This document shows positions 7,336-17,317 of a stretch of DNA of 57,518 nt, one piece after another. The notes beneath the pieces are model-generated. The model was given only the letters and a program-made list of their open reading frames with translations. It was not told where the DNA came from and did no database searches. A program made the position numbers and the translations under genes. Source of the stretch: Planctomycetota bacterium (GTDB lineage Bacteria > Planctomycetota > UBA8742 > UBA2392); contig JAGQRH010000025.1 of assembly GCA_020425605.1 (NCBI GenBank), positions 1 through 57,518 on the forward strand, written 5' to 3'. Within the stretch, counting starts at the first letter, position 1; each line of letters begins with the position of its first letter.

Positions 7336-8676
7336 CTACAGCTCATCCCTCGCGAACTCCAGGGCCTTCAACAGTGCTGCTGCCTTGTTGCGAATCTCCT
7401 GGTACTCGCTGGCCGGGACAGATTCGGCGACGATTCCGGCGCCGGCCTGCGCGCTGTAACGGCCATTGTTCATCACAATCGTTCGAATGGTGATTGCCTG
7501 GTCGAAGTCGCCCGCGGCCGTGAAATAGCCGACACTACCTGCGTAGAAACCGCGCGGTTTTGGCTCGAGGTCGTTGATGATCTGCAAAGCGCGGATCTTC
7601 GGCGCACCGCTGACCGTGCCGGCCGGGAAGGCGCTGGCGAATGCATCGAGCGGGCTTGAGCGCTCGGCCAGCCTGCCGGTCACGCTGCTGCAGATGTGCA
7701 TGACGTGTGAGTAGCGCTCGATGGCTCGCAGGTCCGGCACACGCACGCTGCCGATTTCGGCGACGCGGCCGACGTCGTTGCGCGCGAGGTCCACCAGCAT
7801 GTTGTGCTCGGCCAGTTCCTTGGCGTCGGCGCGAAGGTCAGCCTCAAGCGCGGCGTCTTCCGCGTCGTCGGCTCCACGTTTGCGTGTGCCCGCAATCGGG
7901 CGGATTGATAGCTCTCCGCCCTGCAGGCGTACGAGCGCTTCGGGACTGCTGCCGATGATCTGGTAGCTGCCGAAGTCGAGGTAGTACAGATATGGCGAAG
8001 GGTTCAGGTGACGCAGCGCGCGGTACACCTGGTACGGGTGCAGGTCGGTTTCCCCCTCGAAGGCCAGTGAAAGCACCACCTGGAAGATATCCCCGGCCGT
8101 GATGTGTTCCTTGGCGCGCTCTACCATGGCGTGGAATTCCGGCTCGCTGATCGTTGCCGCAGGCTCGGTATATGTGCCGCCTTCGGGCAGTGCCGGGATC
8201 GGCAGCGCCATCGCCGTGCGAACTTCCGCCAGCAGGGACCGGGCCGCGTCGGCGCCATCGGCGTGATCGAGCGTGATTCGGCGCGCCGCGTGGTCGAACG
8301 TCAGGACCGCGCGCGGAACAACGAAAGCAGCCAGCGGCTGGTCGGGGCGGCCTGGACCGCGCTGAGCGCGGCCCTCGCGTGCGACGCCCGTGGGGAGCAT
8401 CTCGTGCACGTTTTCGCAGGCGATCGCGCCGACCAGCGCGCCGGTAAGTCCGGGTGCAGATTTGTCGAGTGTGGCCAGCTCGCGCTGGATCAATTCGCGC
8501 AGGCTGCCGTCGCCCCGGTATTCGATGGTCTTCACCGGGTCGAGACCGATGAAGGAGTAGCGGCCGACCTTCTCGCCGTGCGTGACGCTTTCCAGCAGGA
8601 ACGCGGGCTTGAAGTCGCGCAGCTTGAGGAAGAGCGAAGTCGGAGTCTCTAGGTCGGCGATCGTCGAGGCAGTCAT
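7336..8676 (-). CDS. trpE: Anthranilate synthase component I
   Basis: Converts chorismate to anthranilate using ammonia from TrpG. The 446-residue protein is somewhat short for TrpE. It has the N-terminal LLESVTHGEKVGRYSF region carrying the family's tryptophan-binding ESxxxG...S pattern, so feedback inhibition is likely. The catalytic half includes IFQVVLSLAFEG, IAGTRKRGADD, ELAEHNMLVDLARNDVGRV, FPAGTVSGAPKIRA and AGAGIVAESVPASEYQE. It is the first structural gene, starting 20 nt after the attenuator hairpin. An alternative call as PabB is disfavoured by context. Confidence 0.96.
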   Translation of the reverse strand: MTASTIADLETPTSLFLKLRDFKPAFLLESVTHGEKVGRYSFIGLDPVKTIEYRGDGSLRELIQRELATLDKSAPGLTGALVGAIACENVHEMLPTGVAREGRAQRGPGRPDQPLAAFVVPRAVLTFDHAARRITLDHADGADAARSLLAEVRTAMALPIPALPEGGTYTEPAATISEPEFHAMVERAKEHITAGDIFQVVLSLAFEGETDLHPYQVYRALRHLNPSPYLYYLDFGSYQIIGSSPEALVRLQGGELSIRPIAGTRKRGADDAEDAALEADLRADAKELAEHNMLVDLARNDVGRVAEIGSVRVPDLRAIERYSHVMHICSSVTGRLAERSSPLDAFASAFPAGTVSGAPKIRALQIINDLEPKPRGFYAGSVGYFTAAGDFDQAITIRTIVMNNGRYSAQAGAGIVAESVPASEYQEIRNKAAALLKALEFARDEL

Positions 8677-8695
8677 GGCGGTCTCAAGTGTTCGG

Positions 8696-8728
8696 AAAAC
8701 AAAAACGCCCGGAGCAAAGTCCGGGCGT
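8696..8728 (-). terminator. trp attenuator terminator
   Basis: On the minus strand a 9-bp stem (8728-8720 with 8713-8705, loop GCAAAG on the plus strand) is followed by TTTTT-G-TTTT (8705-8696). It ends 20 nt before the trpE ATG. Its 5' arm, with flanking bases (ACCACGCCCGG, 8731-8721), is complementary to CCGGGTGGT (8769-8761) in the leader ORF apart from a 2-nt bulge, giving an antiterminator. Confidence 0.85.
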
Positions 8729-8749
8729 GGTCAGCGAGTTCAGAAACAA

Positions 8750-8815
8750 CTACGCGGCGCACCACCCGGGGGAGGTCCACCACTGCCAACCGAAGTTATT
8801 CGTGCGCGTACTCAT
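8750..8815 (-). CDS. trpL: Tryptophan operon leader peptide (21 aa)
   Basis: The ORF runs from ATG 8815 to TAG 8750-8752 and has Trp at residues 10, 12, 13 and 18 (GWQWWTSPGWC), four of 21. It lies directly upstream of the terminator at 8696-8728 and of trpE. Its codons 15-18 include CCGGGTGGT, which can pair with the 5' arm of the terminator. Stalling at Trp 10-13 when charged tRNA-Trp is scarce would leave this segment free and block the terminator. There is no Shine-Dalgarno. The promoter-like boxes end 8 nt before the ATG, so the mRNA may be leaderless. Confidence 0.88.
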   Translation of the reverse strand: MSTRTNNFGWQWWTSPGWCAA

Positions 8816-8823
8816 TGCAAAGA

Positions 8824-8852
8824 TAGATACGGCCGGGAAGCGCGTTGCGCAA
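8824..8852 (-). promoter_or_regulatory. Candidate trp operon promoter
   Basis: On the minus strand TTGCGC (8852-8847), 17-nt spacer, TATCTA (8829-8824). The -10 box ends 8 nt before the trpL ATG, the same distance as in the cysC leader. The -35 box is a weak match, so this is tentative. Confidence 0.4.
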
Positions 8853-8943
8853 ATGTCTTCAACTGCATCAGGGAGAAAAACCTTTCAAGTTGATTGAGAC
8901 GTGATTACTTGAGGGTTGAAGAATCTCAAACCGGGTACGCGAT

Positions 8944-10362
8944 TTGGCGCGAAGAAGTCTTCTGAAGCTAGCCATAGCCATCATCGTGCTCGCCGCCGCG
9001 GCGGCGGGCCTTTCTTTCACTTTGAGCCTCGCGCCAAGAGACTCCACTTCGCGCGGCAATGAAGAGACGAATCAGCCATCCCTTGAGGACCACCTGGCAA
9101 CCGAGTTTGCTCGCCTCAAACGCGAAAGAGATGCCGGCAGCCTGACAAAATCCGAGCAAGCGATTGCTGACCATCTCACAGACGACAGCAAGTTGATCGA
9201 TTTCAAGGCCGCCCTGTTGCACGAGCTCGGGATGGCCGTGACGTTTCGCCTCCAGTCGAGCATGTGGAATGATCGTCGCGCGAGTTCACTAAGAGTATTG
9301 CATGGCTACGACCCGAATGGAGAGAACGGTTGGGGCTCCCTGAAGCCAGTGCTTGTGAGCCTCCAGCGCAGCCACCTTGACCTGCAGCCGCTGTATGAGC
9401 GCATCAAGGACGCCACGACAGACCAAGCCGATGAAGCGAACTACGGAAACATCATCAGCACAACCGCTGACATTGAGCGGCGCGTCATCAATGCAGCCGC
9501 CAGTGAATACATCCGACCAGAAAAGCGGAGCGAGAACGAACTCCTTGCCGAGCTACCTCGTCTCGCCCTGCTGCTGTCCATGCGAGCTCGCTTTCTGGCA
9601 TTGATGCAATCCATGACCGCGATGCGTGGGGTGGCGGCTCTTTGGACTTCAATCGCCAAATTGCAGGTTCCAGACGCCAAGAGGCGAGTCGAGGCGGCCC
9701 GCGCGGTAGCTATTCTGCTGGATGACGGTGCCTACCAGGTTTTCGAGGAAGACATGTGCGGCAACGACGAGCTCAATTCACTGGCGAACATCATCGTTAG
9801 GTGGCCTTCTCCGGCTGAAACTGTCCTCTCGGCTGCTGACGATGAGATCGCCAAGCTGGAGCCGCTGTATCAGCTTCAGGCCGAATACGACGCAGAAGAA
9901 ATCGACGCGCGGCTGCGGGAACTCGCGGCGAAGTACGGAATCGCTCCGCTCCAGGTCTGGATTGATGTGCTTTTCAGCGATCACATGGCTGTGTGTGATC
10001 GAATCATCGAGATTGCCAGCGACCTGGATGCGGCTCTCCACGGCGATGACCGTTCCGCCCGACAACGCGTTGCGTCAATGCGTGATCGACTTGAACCCTT
10101 CCGCGCTCGCCTTGAGGCAACCCTGATGTTGCGTTTGCAGCGGCTGTATCTGGTCGCGTTGCAGTGTGAACGCAAGAGGGTTGGAGAATCCCAGCGACGA
10201 CTCTCGGCACACATCGTCGCGGAGATAGTGAAGGACTCGGAGTATGTCGTCGCCATGCAGAGGGGCAACATCGTCACCCTGCGCCTCAACCCCGACGACC
10301 CGCTGGTCGACTTCTACCCGACAGAATGCCGGGACCGGATTGCCGTGCTGAAGGTTGAATAG
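8944..10362 (+). CDS. Exported or membrane-anchored protein of unknown function
   Basis: 472 residues from a TTG start. An N-terminal basic stretch and hydrophobic helix (about residues 6-30) look like an uncleaved signal anchor. The rest is predominantly charged and helical (long Glu/Arg/Lys/Ala-rich runs such as EHLATEFARLKRERDAG-type sequence) with no motif I recognise. It is transcribed away from the trp leader, so the 128 nt before it carry a divergent promoter region. The ribosome binding site is poor and a slightly later start is possible. It stands alone and convergent with the small gene at 10364-10675. Confidence 0.75.
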   Translation: MARRSLLKLAIAIIVLAAAAAGLSFTLSLAPRDSTSRGNEETNQPSLEDHLATEFARLKRERDAGSLTKSEQAIADHLTDDSKLIDFKAALLHELGMAVTFRLQSSMWNDRRASSLRVLHGYDPNGENGWGSLKPVLVSLQRSHLDLQPLYERIKDATTDQADEANYGNIISTTADIERRVINAAASEYIRPEKRSENELLAELPRLALLLSMRARFLALMQSMTAMRGVAALWTSIAKLQVPDAKRRVEAARAVAILLDDGAYQVFEEDMCGNDELNSLANIIVRWPSPAETVLSAADDEIAKLEPLYQLQAEYDAEEIDARLRELAAKYGIAPLQVWIDVLFSDHMAVCDRIIEIASDLDAALHGDDRSARQRVASMRDRLEPFRARLEATLMLRLQRLYLVALQCERKRVGESQRRLSAHIVAEIVKDSEYVVAMQRGNIVTLRLNPDDPLVDFYPTECRDRIAVLKVE

Positions 10363-10363
10363 C

Positions 10364-10675
10364 TCAGGCTTCCAATTCATCGAGTGATGACAGCAACTCC
10401 TTCATCACTCGGGCCCAGGCCTCTTTGTTGCGCTTGCGGTAGAGGTAGATGCTGGTCTGTTTGAGCTCGCGGACGCGGACGCCGTAGCCCTGCTCGATCG
10501 GCGCGGGCTCGCCGTGGTCGAAAGACTCGAACTCGAGGTGGAAGGGGCCGTGCTCCGGCTTGCGCTGAACCTGCCAGATCACCGGCTTGCCGTCCTCGCC
10601 GCGCTCTTCTCCCACGACCTTCCAGTCGCGCTCTCCGAGCATGCTGCGAAGTTCATCCAAGTGACCGTCGGCCAT
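10364..10675 (-). CDS. Small conserved-looking protein downstream of sufE
   Basis: 103 residues, no signal peptide and no recognised family. Composition is mixed alpha/beta with a strand-rich centre (GPFHLEFESF) and a helical C-terminus. Its ATG shares one base with the sufE stop (TAATG), so it is translationally coupled to sufE and may help iron-sulfur assembly, though only the position says so. Confidence 0.7.
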   Translation of the reverse strand: MADGHLDELRSMLGERDWKVVGEERGEDGKPVIWQVQRKPEHGPFHLEFESFDHGEPAPIEQGYGVRVRELKQTSIYLYRKRNKEAWARVMKELLSSLDELEA

Positions 10676-11109
10676 TACCCCTGCCCTGATTTCTGCATTG
10701 CCTGAAAGACTGCCGCGTACATTTTGATCTGCTTCACCATCGCGGCAAGTCCATTCGCGCGAGTCTGGGATAAATGTCCTGCAAGCCCGGTCGCGTCAAC
10801 AAAACTTGGCGGCGTAGCCACGATCTCCGCGGGAGCCGCTCCAGAATAGACTTTGAGCAGTAGTGCAATCAGGCCTCGCACGATCATCGCGTCGCTGTCG
10901 CCCTGATACTGCACGACACCGTCATTCAGTTGCGCGTGCAGCCACACTGTGCTCTGGCAGCCCTTCACCTTGTTCTTGTCGATCTTGTACTGATCATCCA
11001 TCGGGGCGATTTTACGGCCGTACTCAATGATGCGCTTGTAGCGGTCCTCCCAATCGGCCATGGCCGAGAACTCGTCGATGATCTGCTGCTGGCGCTCGTT
11101 GATTCCCAT
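10675..11109 (-). CDS. sufE: SufE-type sulfur acceptor
   Basis: Accepts persulfide sulfur from the SufS cysteine desulfurase and passes it to the SufBCD scaffold. 144 residues with the acceptor Cys in KVKGCQSTVWL, preceded by the helical N-terminus (RQQQIIDEFSAMADWEDRY) and KIAPMDDQYK typical of the family. The ATG at 11109 matches the usual N-terminus; an in-frame extension to 11151 has no family support. It is divergent from sufB across a 191-bp region containing the candidate operator, so both directions may share regulation. Confidence 0.93.
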   Translation of the reverse strand: MGINERQQQIIDEFSAMADWEDRYKRIIEYGRKIAPMDDQYKIDKNKVKGCQSTVWLHAQLNDGVVQYQGDSDAMIVRGLIALLLKVYSGAAPAEIVATPPSFVDATGLAGHLSQTRANGLAAMVKQIKMYAAVFQAMQKSGQG

Positions 11110-11199
11110 TCTAAACCCGCTGCTGAAAGGACCTTTGTGTCCTGATACCATAAGTTCCCGGACGACCTCTTCCTTTAATAGGGCAGCAGCCGGGATAAA

Positions 11200-11214
11200 G
11201 GACTAATTCAGTCC
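11200..11214. promoter_or_regulatory. IscR/Rrf2-like operator candidate
   Basis: A 15-bp inverted repeat whose core GACTAATTCAGTC (11201-11213) matches the GACT-RWWWY-AGTC core of E. coli IscR type 1 sites. It lies about 87 bp before the sufB ATG and 91 bp from the divergent sufE ATG. A related but degenerate copy (GACT-N5-GGTC) is at 11256-11268. No iscR-like gene is in the window. Confidence 0.45.
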
Positions 11215-11262
11215 AATTTTACCCCTTGCCGCACAGAGGGTCAGGGGTAATTTAGGACTAGA

Positions 11263-11282
11263 GGGGTCCACTATTGGACCCC
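11263..11282. promoter_or_regulatory. Perfect 8-bp inverted repeat before sufB
   Basis: GGGGTCCA-CTAT-TGGACCCC, ending 18 bp upstream of the sufB ATG. It could be a 5' leader hairpin or a second operator arm overlapping the promoter. There is no T-run, so it is not a terminator. Confidence 0.45.
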
Positions 11283-11300
11283 GTAGTTTTCAGGTGTGCC

Positions 11301-12743
<1,443 letters not shown>

Positions 12744-12814
12744 CGAGAGCACGAGCCCGCAGCGCGAGCGACGGGTAGACGGTCGAGGCACACACGAATT
12801 CGGGGATCTGCCAG

Positions 12815-13582
12815 ATGAGCGCACCGCTTCTAGAGATCAAAGACCTGCACGTTGCCGTGGACGGCACCGAGATATTGCACGGGTTGAGCCTGACCGTGAA
12901 CGCGGGCGAAGTCCACGCGATCATGGGCACCAACGGCTCCGGCAAGAGCACACTCACCAAGGTCATCGCGGGCCATCCGGACTATGAAGTCACCAAGGGT
13001 GATGTGCTGTATCAGGGCAAGTCGATCCTGGAGAACGAGCCTGAGGAACGCGCCTGCGCAGGCATCTTTCTTGCGTTCCAATACCCGGTCGAAGTGCCGG
13101 GCGTAAGCAACATGTACTTCCTGCGCAGCGCGCTGAACGCGCAGCGCAAGTCGCGTGGAGAAGCTGAGCTCAGCGGCGCCGAGTTCATTGAGCTGGTGAA
13201 GGAAAAGGCCAAGCTGGTCGACATCGACTCCGGCCTCTTGAACCGCAGCGTCAACGAGGGCTTCTCGGGCGGTGAAAAGAAGCGCAACGAGATCTTCCAG
13301 CTCGCGATGCTGGCGCCGACGCTGGCGATCCTCGACGAGACCGACTCCGGCCTCGACATCGACGCGCTGAAAACCGTCGCCGACGGCGTGAACAGCATGC
13401 GCGACGCCGCGCGAGCGTTCCTGTTGGTGACGCACTACCAGCGCCTGCTGAACTACATCGAGCCTGACCGCGTGCATGTGCTGCTCGACGGCCGCATCGT
13501 GAAGTCCGGCGGCAAAGATCTCGCCCTGCAGCTTGAGGACAAGGGCTACGCCTGGATCGAGCAGGAAACGGCGACGGCATGA
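12815..13582 (+). CDS. sufC: Fe-S assembly ATPase SufC
   Basis: ABC-type ATPase that drives the SufBCD scaffold; it has no membrane domain. 255 residues with Walker [10 protein letters not shown] (38-46), signature [11 protein letters not shown] and Walker [16 protein letters not shown], where the SGLDIDA extension is typical of SufC. It follows sufB after 71 nt and its end overlaps sufD by 4 nt (ATGA). Confidence 0.97.
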   Translation: MSAPLLEIKDLHVAVDGTEILHGLSLTVNAGEVHAIMGTNGSGKSTLTKVIAGHPDYEVTKGDVLYQGKSILENEPEERACAGIFLAFQYPVEVPGVSNMYFLRSALNAQRKSRGEAELSGAEFIELVKEKAKLVDIDSGLLNRSVNEGFSGGEKKRNEIFQLAMLAPTLAILDETDSGLDIDALKTVADGVNSMRDAARAFLLVTHYQRLLNYIEPDRVHVLLDGRIVKSGGKDLALQLEDKGYAWIEQETATA

Positions 13583-14886
13583 CTGCGACCACGGAGAATC
13601 TGTTCGAGCACGCATATACGGCCCTGCGCAAGGCACAGCCCCAGGAGCCGGGCTGGCTGTCGGAATTGCGTGAAGAAGCGTTCGAGAATTTCCGCGCGCT
13701 CGGGCTGCCCACGATCAAGCATGAAGAGTGGCGCTGGACAAACCTGAAGTCGATCAGCGGCACGGACTGGTCACCGGCCGGCCCGGTGCACATCACGGAA
13801 GAGCAGCTTAAGCCCTACCTGATTCCGAATGACGACGAGATCCGCCTGGTGTTCGTCAACGGGCACTTCGCCGAGCAGCTCTGCAAGCGTCCGCCGCTGC
13901 CCGAGGGGTTGATCGTCGAGCCGATCAGCCGCGTACTCGACAGCGACGAGGCCCTGCAACTGAAGCTTGCGCGCTACGCCGAGCAGACCAACCCGTTCAC
14001 GGCGCTGAACACGGCGTTGTTCACGGACGGTGCATACATCCGCGCCGGCAACGGCATTACGGTCGAAACGCCGATCCATGTGCTGTACGTCAGCACGGTC
14101 GACGAGCCGGCCGAGATTTCGCCGCGTACACTGATATTTGCAGGCGAAAGCTCCGACATTCGCGTGGTCGAGAGCTACGTTGGGCTCGGTACCGCCGCGC
14201 GTCTTGTGAACGCCGTCAGCGAGATCGTCGCCAAGGGCAACTCGCACATACGCCACGTGAAGCTGTTGCGCGAGACTGATGCCACGGCACATGTCGGCTG
14301 GAACGAAATCAATGTGGAACGCGACGCCGGCGTCACGGCCCACAGCATTTGTCTCGGCGCGGCACTGGCACGCAACGACGTCCATGCTGTACTGGCCGCT
14401 GAAGGCGCTGAATGCACGCTAAACGGGCTGGTGCTCGGCCGCGGCACCCAGCATTTTGACAACCATGTGGTCGTGGATCATCGGCTGCCGCACGGGCGCA
14501 GCGACCAGCTGTATCGCGCAGTTGTGGACGACAAGTCACGCAGCGTGTTTGCCGGCAAGGTCATCGTGCGTCCCGGCGCAAGCGGCACGGACGCGCAACA
14601 GCAGAACAACAACCTGCTGCTCAGCGACAACGCCAAGGTCGACACCAAGCCGCAGCTTGAGATTTACACCGACGACGTGAAGTGCAGCCACGGCGCGACA
14701 TCGGGCCAACTGGACCCGAACGCGGTGTTCTTCCTGCGCTCACGCGGTCTGGATGAGCGCGCGGCGCGGAACCTTTTGACGTTTGCGTTCGCCAACGACG
14801 TGATTGAGCACATCAAGATCGACGCGGTGCGCAACCGGCTCGAAGAAATCATGGCCGAGCGCTTCGCCGGCTTACTGGGCGGCTAG
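13579..14886 (+). CDS. sufD: Fe-S assembly protein SufD
   Basis: SufB paralog that completes the SufBC2D complex. 435 residues. The N-terminal region ([11 protein letters not shown]) and C-terminal [39 protein letters not shown] and [23 protein letters not shown] are family hallmarks, including the conserved His of the CSHGAT motif. It overlaps sufC and is followed 2 nt later by sufS, so it belongs to one operon. Confidence 0.96.
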   Translation: MTATTENLFEHAYTALRKAQPQEPGWLSELREEAFENFRALGLPTIKHEEWRWTNLKSISGTDWSPAGPVHITEEQLKPYLIPNDDEIRLVFVNGHFAEQLCKRPPLPEGLIVEPISRVLDSDEALQLKLARYAEQTNPFTALNTALFTDGAYIRAGNGITVETPIHVLYVSTVDEPAEISPRTLIFAGESSDIRVVESYVGLGTAARLVNAVSEIVAKGNSHIRHVKLLRETDATAHVGWNEINVERDAGVTAHSICLGAALARNDVHAVLAAEGAECTLNGLVLGRGTQHFDNHVVVDHRLPHGRSDQLYRAVVDDKSRSVFAGKVIVRPGASGTDAQQQNNNLLLSDNAKVDTKPQLEIYTDDVKCSHGATSGQLDPNAVFFLRSRGLDERAARNLLTFAFANDVIEHIKIDAVRNRLEEIMAERFAGLLGG

Positions 14887-14888
14887 AT

Positions 14889-16121
14889 ATGGATGCGACC
14901 AAGACATTCGACGTGCAGAAGCTGCGGGCGGATTTCCCGATCCTGTCGCGGACCGTGCACGGCAAGCCTCTCGTCTACCTGGACAACGGCGCGAGCGCAC
15001 AGAAGCCGCGCTGCGTGATCGACGCGATCCGCAACGTCTACGAGCACGAATACTCCAACGTCCACCGCGCCGCGCATGAGCTGTCGGCCGCGTGCACCGA
15101 GAAGTTCGAGCAGGCTCGCCGCACCGTGCAGCGCTTTCTCAACGCGCCGGAAGACCGCGAAGTCATCTTCGTGCGCGGTACGACCGAGGCCATCAACCTG
15201 GTCGCGCAGACGTTTGGCCGCGCAAACATCAAGACCGGCGACGAAATCGTCATCAGCGCCATGGAGCACCACAGCAACATCGTGCCCTGGCAGATGCTGT
15301 GCAAGGCGACCGGCGCGAAACTGCGCGTAGCGCCGATGGACGACACAGGCACGCTGATCTTCGATGAGTACGTCAAGCTGCTCAACGACCGCACGAAGCT
15401 GGTCGGCGTGGTGCACGTCTCAAACGCGCTCGGCACGGTCAACCCGGTCAAGCGCATGGCCGAAGCCGCCCACAAGGTCGGCGCGGTCATCCTTGTCGAC
15501 GGCGCACAGGCCGCGCCACACATGCGCATCGACGTGCAGGAGCTGGGCGTCGACTTCTACGCATTCAGCGGCCACAAAGCGTTCGGGCCGACCGGCATAG
15601 GCGCACTCTGGGGCCGGGCCGAATTGCTGGAAGCCATGCCCCCGTGGCAGGGCGGCGGCGAGATGATCAAGACGGTCAAGTTCGAGAAGACGACCTACGC
15701 CGCCATCCCGCACAAATTTGAGGCGGGCACGCCGAACATCGCCGACACGATCGGTTTGGGCGCTGGGCTCGAGTACCTGATGGATATCGGCCTCGACAAC
15801 ATGCAGGCCTACGAGCACGAGCTGCTGGAGTACGCGACCACACAGGTCAGCGCGATTGAAGGCCTGCGCATTGTCGGGACGAGCACGCAGAAGGCCGGCG
15901 TGATCAGCTTCGTGCTGGACGGCATCCACGCGGCCGACGCGGGCATGATCCTCGATGAGCAGGGCATCGCCGTGCGCGTCGGCCAGCATTGCGCCGAGCC
16001 CGTAATGGACTTCTTCAAGATCCCGGCCACCGTGCGCGCCAGCTTTGCTTTCTATAACACGAAGGAAGAAGTCGACGCGCTTGTGAAGGGAATCCACAAG
16101 GTCAAAGAGTTGTTCGCATAG
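14889..16121 (+). CDS. sufS: Cysteine desulfurase SufS
   Basis: PLP enzyme that removes sulfur from cysteine as an enzyme-bound persulfide. 410 residues; the PLP Lys is in FSGHKAFGPTG (Lys230) and the persulfide Cys in RVGQHCAEP (Cys368). The short active-site loop is that of type II (SufS) desulfurases, which need a partner such as the SufE encoded at 10675-11109. It starts 2 nt after sufD. Confidence 0.97.
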   Translation: MDATKTFDVQKLRADFPILSRTVHGKPLVYLDNGASAQKPRCVIDAIRNVYEHEYSNVHRAAHELSAACTEKFEQARRTVQRFLNAPEDREVIFVRGTTEAINLVAQTFGRANIKTGDEIVISAMEHHSNIVPWQMLCKATGAKLRVAPMDDTGTLIFDEYVKLLNDRTKLVGVVHVSNALGTVNPVKRMAEAAHKVGAVILVDGAQAAPHMRIDVQELGVDFYAFSGHKAFGPTGIGALWGRAELLEAMPPWQGGGEMIKTVKFEKTTYAAIPHKFEAGTPNIADTIGLGAGLEYLMDIGLDNMQAYEHELLEYATTQVSAIEGLRIVGTSTQKAGVISFVLDGIHAADAGMILDEQGIAVRVGQHCAEPVMDFFKIPATVRASFAFYNTKEEVDALVKGIHKVKELFA

Positions 16122-16170
16122 AGCCCCGGGTGAAAACCGGGGGACGGCGCGCAGCGCCGAAAGCACGATC

Positions 16171-16704
16171 ATGACAGAAGACAAGAAAACCGAATCGCAG
16201 CCAGAGGGCGCGGCCAAGCTGGTCTCGGCCGACAAGGTCAAGCCGGTCGAGGCCGAAGTCGATCCGTCGCTGATGAACCGCGGCGCGCCGGGTCAGGCAG
16301 GCGCAGCGCCGGCCGAGAAGTCCGAGAGTTCGGGCCCCGATCTTTCGAAGCTTCCAAAGGACGAACAGGGCAACCCGCGCGACCTGACCGTGCCCGAAGC
16401 CAAGCAATTGAAGGAAGGCGTGATCGACTGCTTGCGGACGATCTACGACCCTGAGATTCCGGTAAACGTCTATGAGCTGGGGCTGATCTACAACGTCAGC
16501 GTCGGCATGAAGGGCGAAGTACACGTCAAGATGACGCTGACATCGCCGGCCTGCCCGGTCGCGGGCACACTGCCCGGCGAAGTAGAGCACAAGATCAAGC
16601 AGCTCGAGCACGTAACCAGCGCAAAGGTCGAGCTGGTATGGAGTCCGCAGTGGACCAAGGACATGATGTCCGAGGCCGCCAAGCTCGAACTCAATGTCTT
16701 CTAG
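16171..16704 (+). CDS. sufT: SufT-type DUF59 (MIP18) protein
   Basis: Auxiliary factor in Fe-S cluster maturation or delivery. 177 residues: a low-complexity charged N-terminal extension (about 1-75) and then a MIP18/DUF59 domain with CLRTIYDPEIPVNVYELGLIYN and the conserved Cys in TSPACPVAG. It is the last gene of the suf operon, 49 nt after sufS. Its TAG shares the CTAG tetranucleotide with the stop of the convergent RbfA-like gene. Confidence 0.92.
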   Translation: MTEDKKTESQPEGAAKLVSADKVKPVEAEVDPSLMNRGAPGQAGAAPAEKSESSGPDLSKLPKDEQGNPRDLTVPEAKQLKEGVIDCLRTIYDPEIPVNVYELGLIYNVSVGMKGEVHVKMTLTSPACPVAGTLPGEVEHKIKQLEHVTSAKVELVWSPQWTKDMMSEAAKLELNVF

Positions 16705-16994
16705 ACAACCTGCCAGGCAAGCTCTGGCGCTTTGCGCCGCGTGATGGCTTCGGCCACGGCGCTGCGAAGTCGGCCGGTGTTGTCGTACAGCGCCTTCAGC
16801 AACTCCATCGGATCGCCGTCGCCGTGAACACTCACCAGGAGGTGGCCGGCGTCGGGCGCAGGCTGAACATCTTCGACGTACGCCGTCAGCAGCGCGTCCT
16901 GGCCGGTCTCTGACAGCGCGAACGACAGCGCCTTCTGCACTTGCCTGCAGAGCTGAAGAGTCTTTCGGTCCGCCGTTTTGCCGTCTCTTGCCAT
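16701..16994 (-). CDS. RbfA-like protein
   Basis: 97 residues with the layout of ribosome-binding factor A, a KH-type protein needed for 16S rRNA 5'-end maturation and 30S assembly. An N-terminal helix (RKTLQLCRQVQKALSFAL) is followed by a strand (HLLVSVHG), then ALYDNTGRLRSAVAEAITRRKAPELAW, which matches the RbfA pattern ALxxxxGxLRxxLxxxLxxRxxPEL. It is shorter than typical RbfA and lies apart from infB or truB, so it may be a divergent or secondary form. Confidence 0.65.
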   Translation of the reverse strand: MARDGKTADRKTLQLCRQVQKALSFALSETGQDALLTAYVEDVQPAPDAGHLLVSVHGDGDPMELLKALYDNTGRLRSAVAEAITRRKAPELAWQVV

Positions 16995-17022
16995 CGCGCT
17001 ATCATAACGTCGGGAGGTTTCA

Positions 17023-17274
17023 TTGCGTCATGCCCGCGAAGATGCTTTGAATGAACTTGAGCCGCTGATCATCCGCCTGCGCAGGCTGCCCGGTCTGCGC
17101 GAGCGCAAGCGCGGTACGTTTTATCGCGGCGGCAGCGGATTCCTGCACTTCCACGAAGACCCGGCCGGGCTGTTCGCCGACCTGAAGGTGAACGGGGAGT
17201 GGATCCGAATGCCCGTCGACACCAAAGCACAACGCGACGCGCTGGTACGCGACGCCCGCAATTCTCTGACGTGA
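17023..17274 (+). CDS. Small protein of unknown function
   Basis: 83 residues from a TTG start at 17023 with a strong GGGAGG five nt upstream, which decides the start. The centre reads FLHFHEDPAGLFADLKVNG, a pattern seen in small uncharacterised proteins (compare DUF5519-type domains, a weak impression). It is divergent from the RbfA-like gene across a 28-bp gap, so the two promoters must overlap. Confidence 0.65.
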   Translation: MRHAREDALNELEPLIIRLRRLPGLRERKRGTFYRGGSGFLHFHEDPAGLFADLKVNGEWIRMPVDTKAQRDALVRDARNSLT

Positions 17275-17317
17275 TCTGCCTGCCGTTGGTGCCGGGATTC
17301 GCGTATAAACTTTCACG

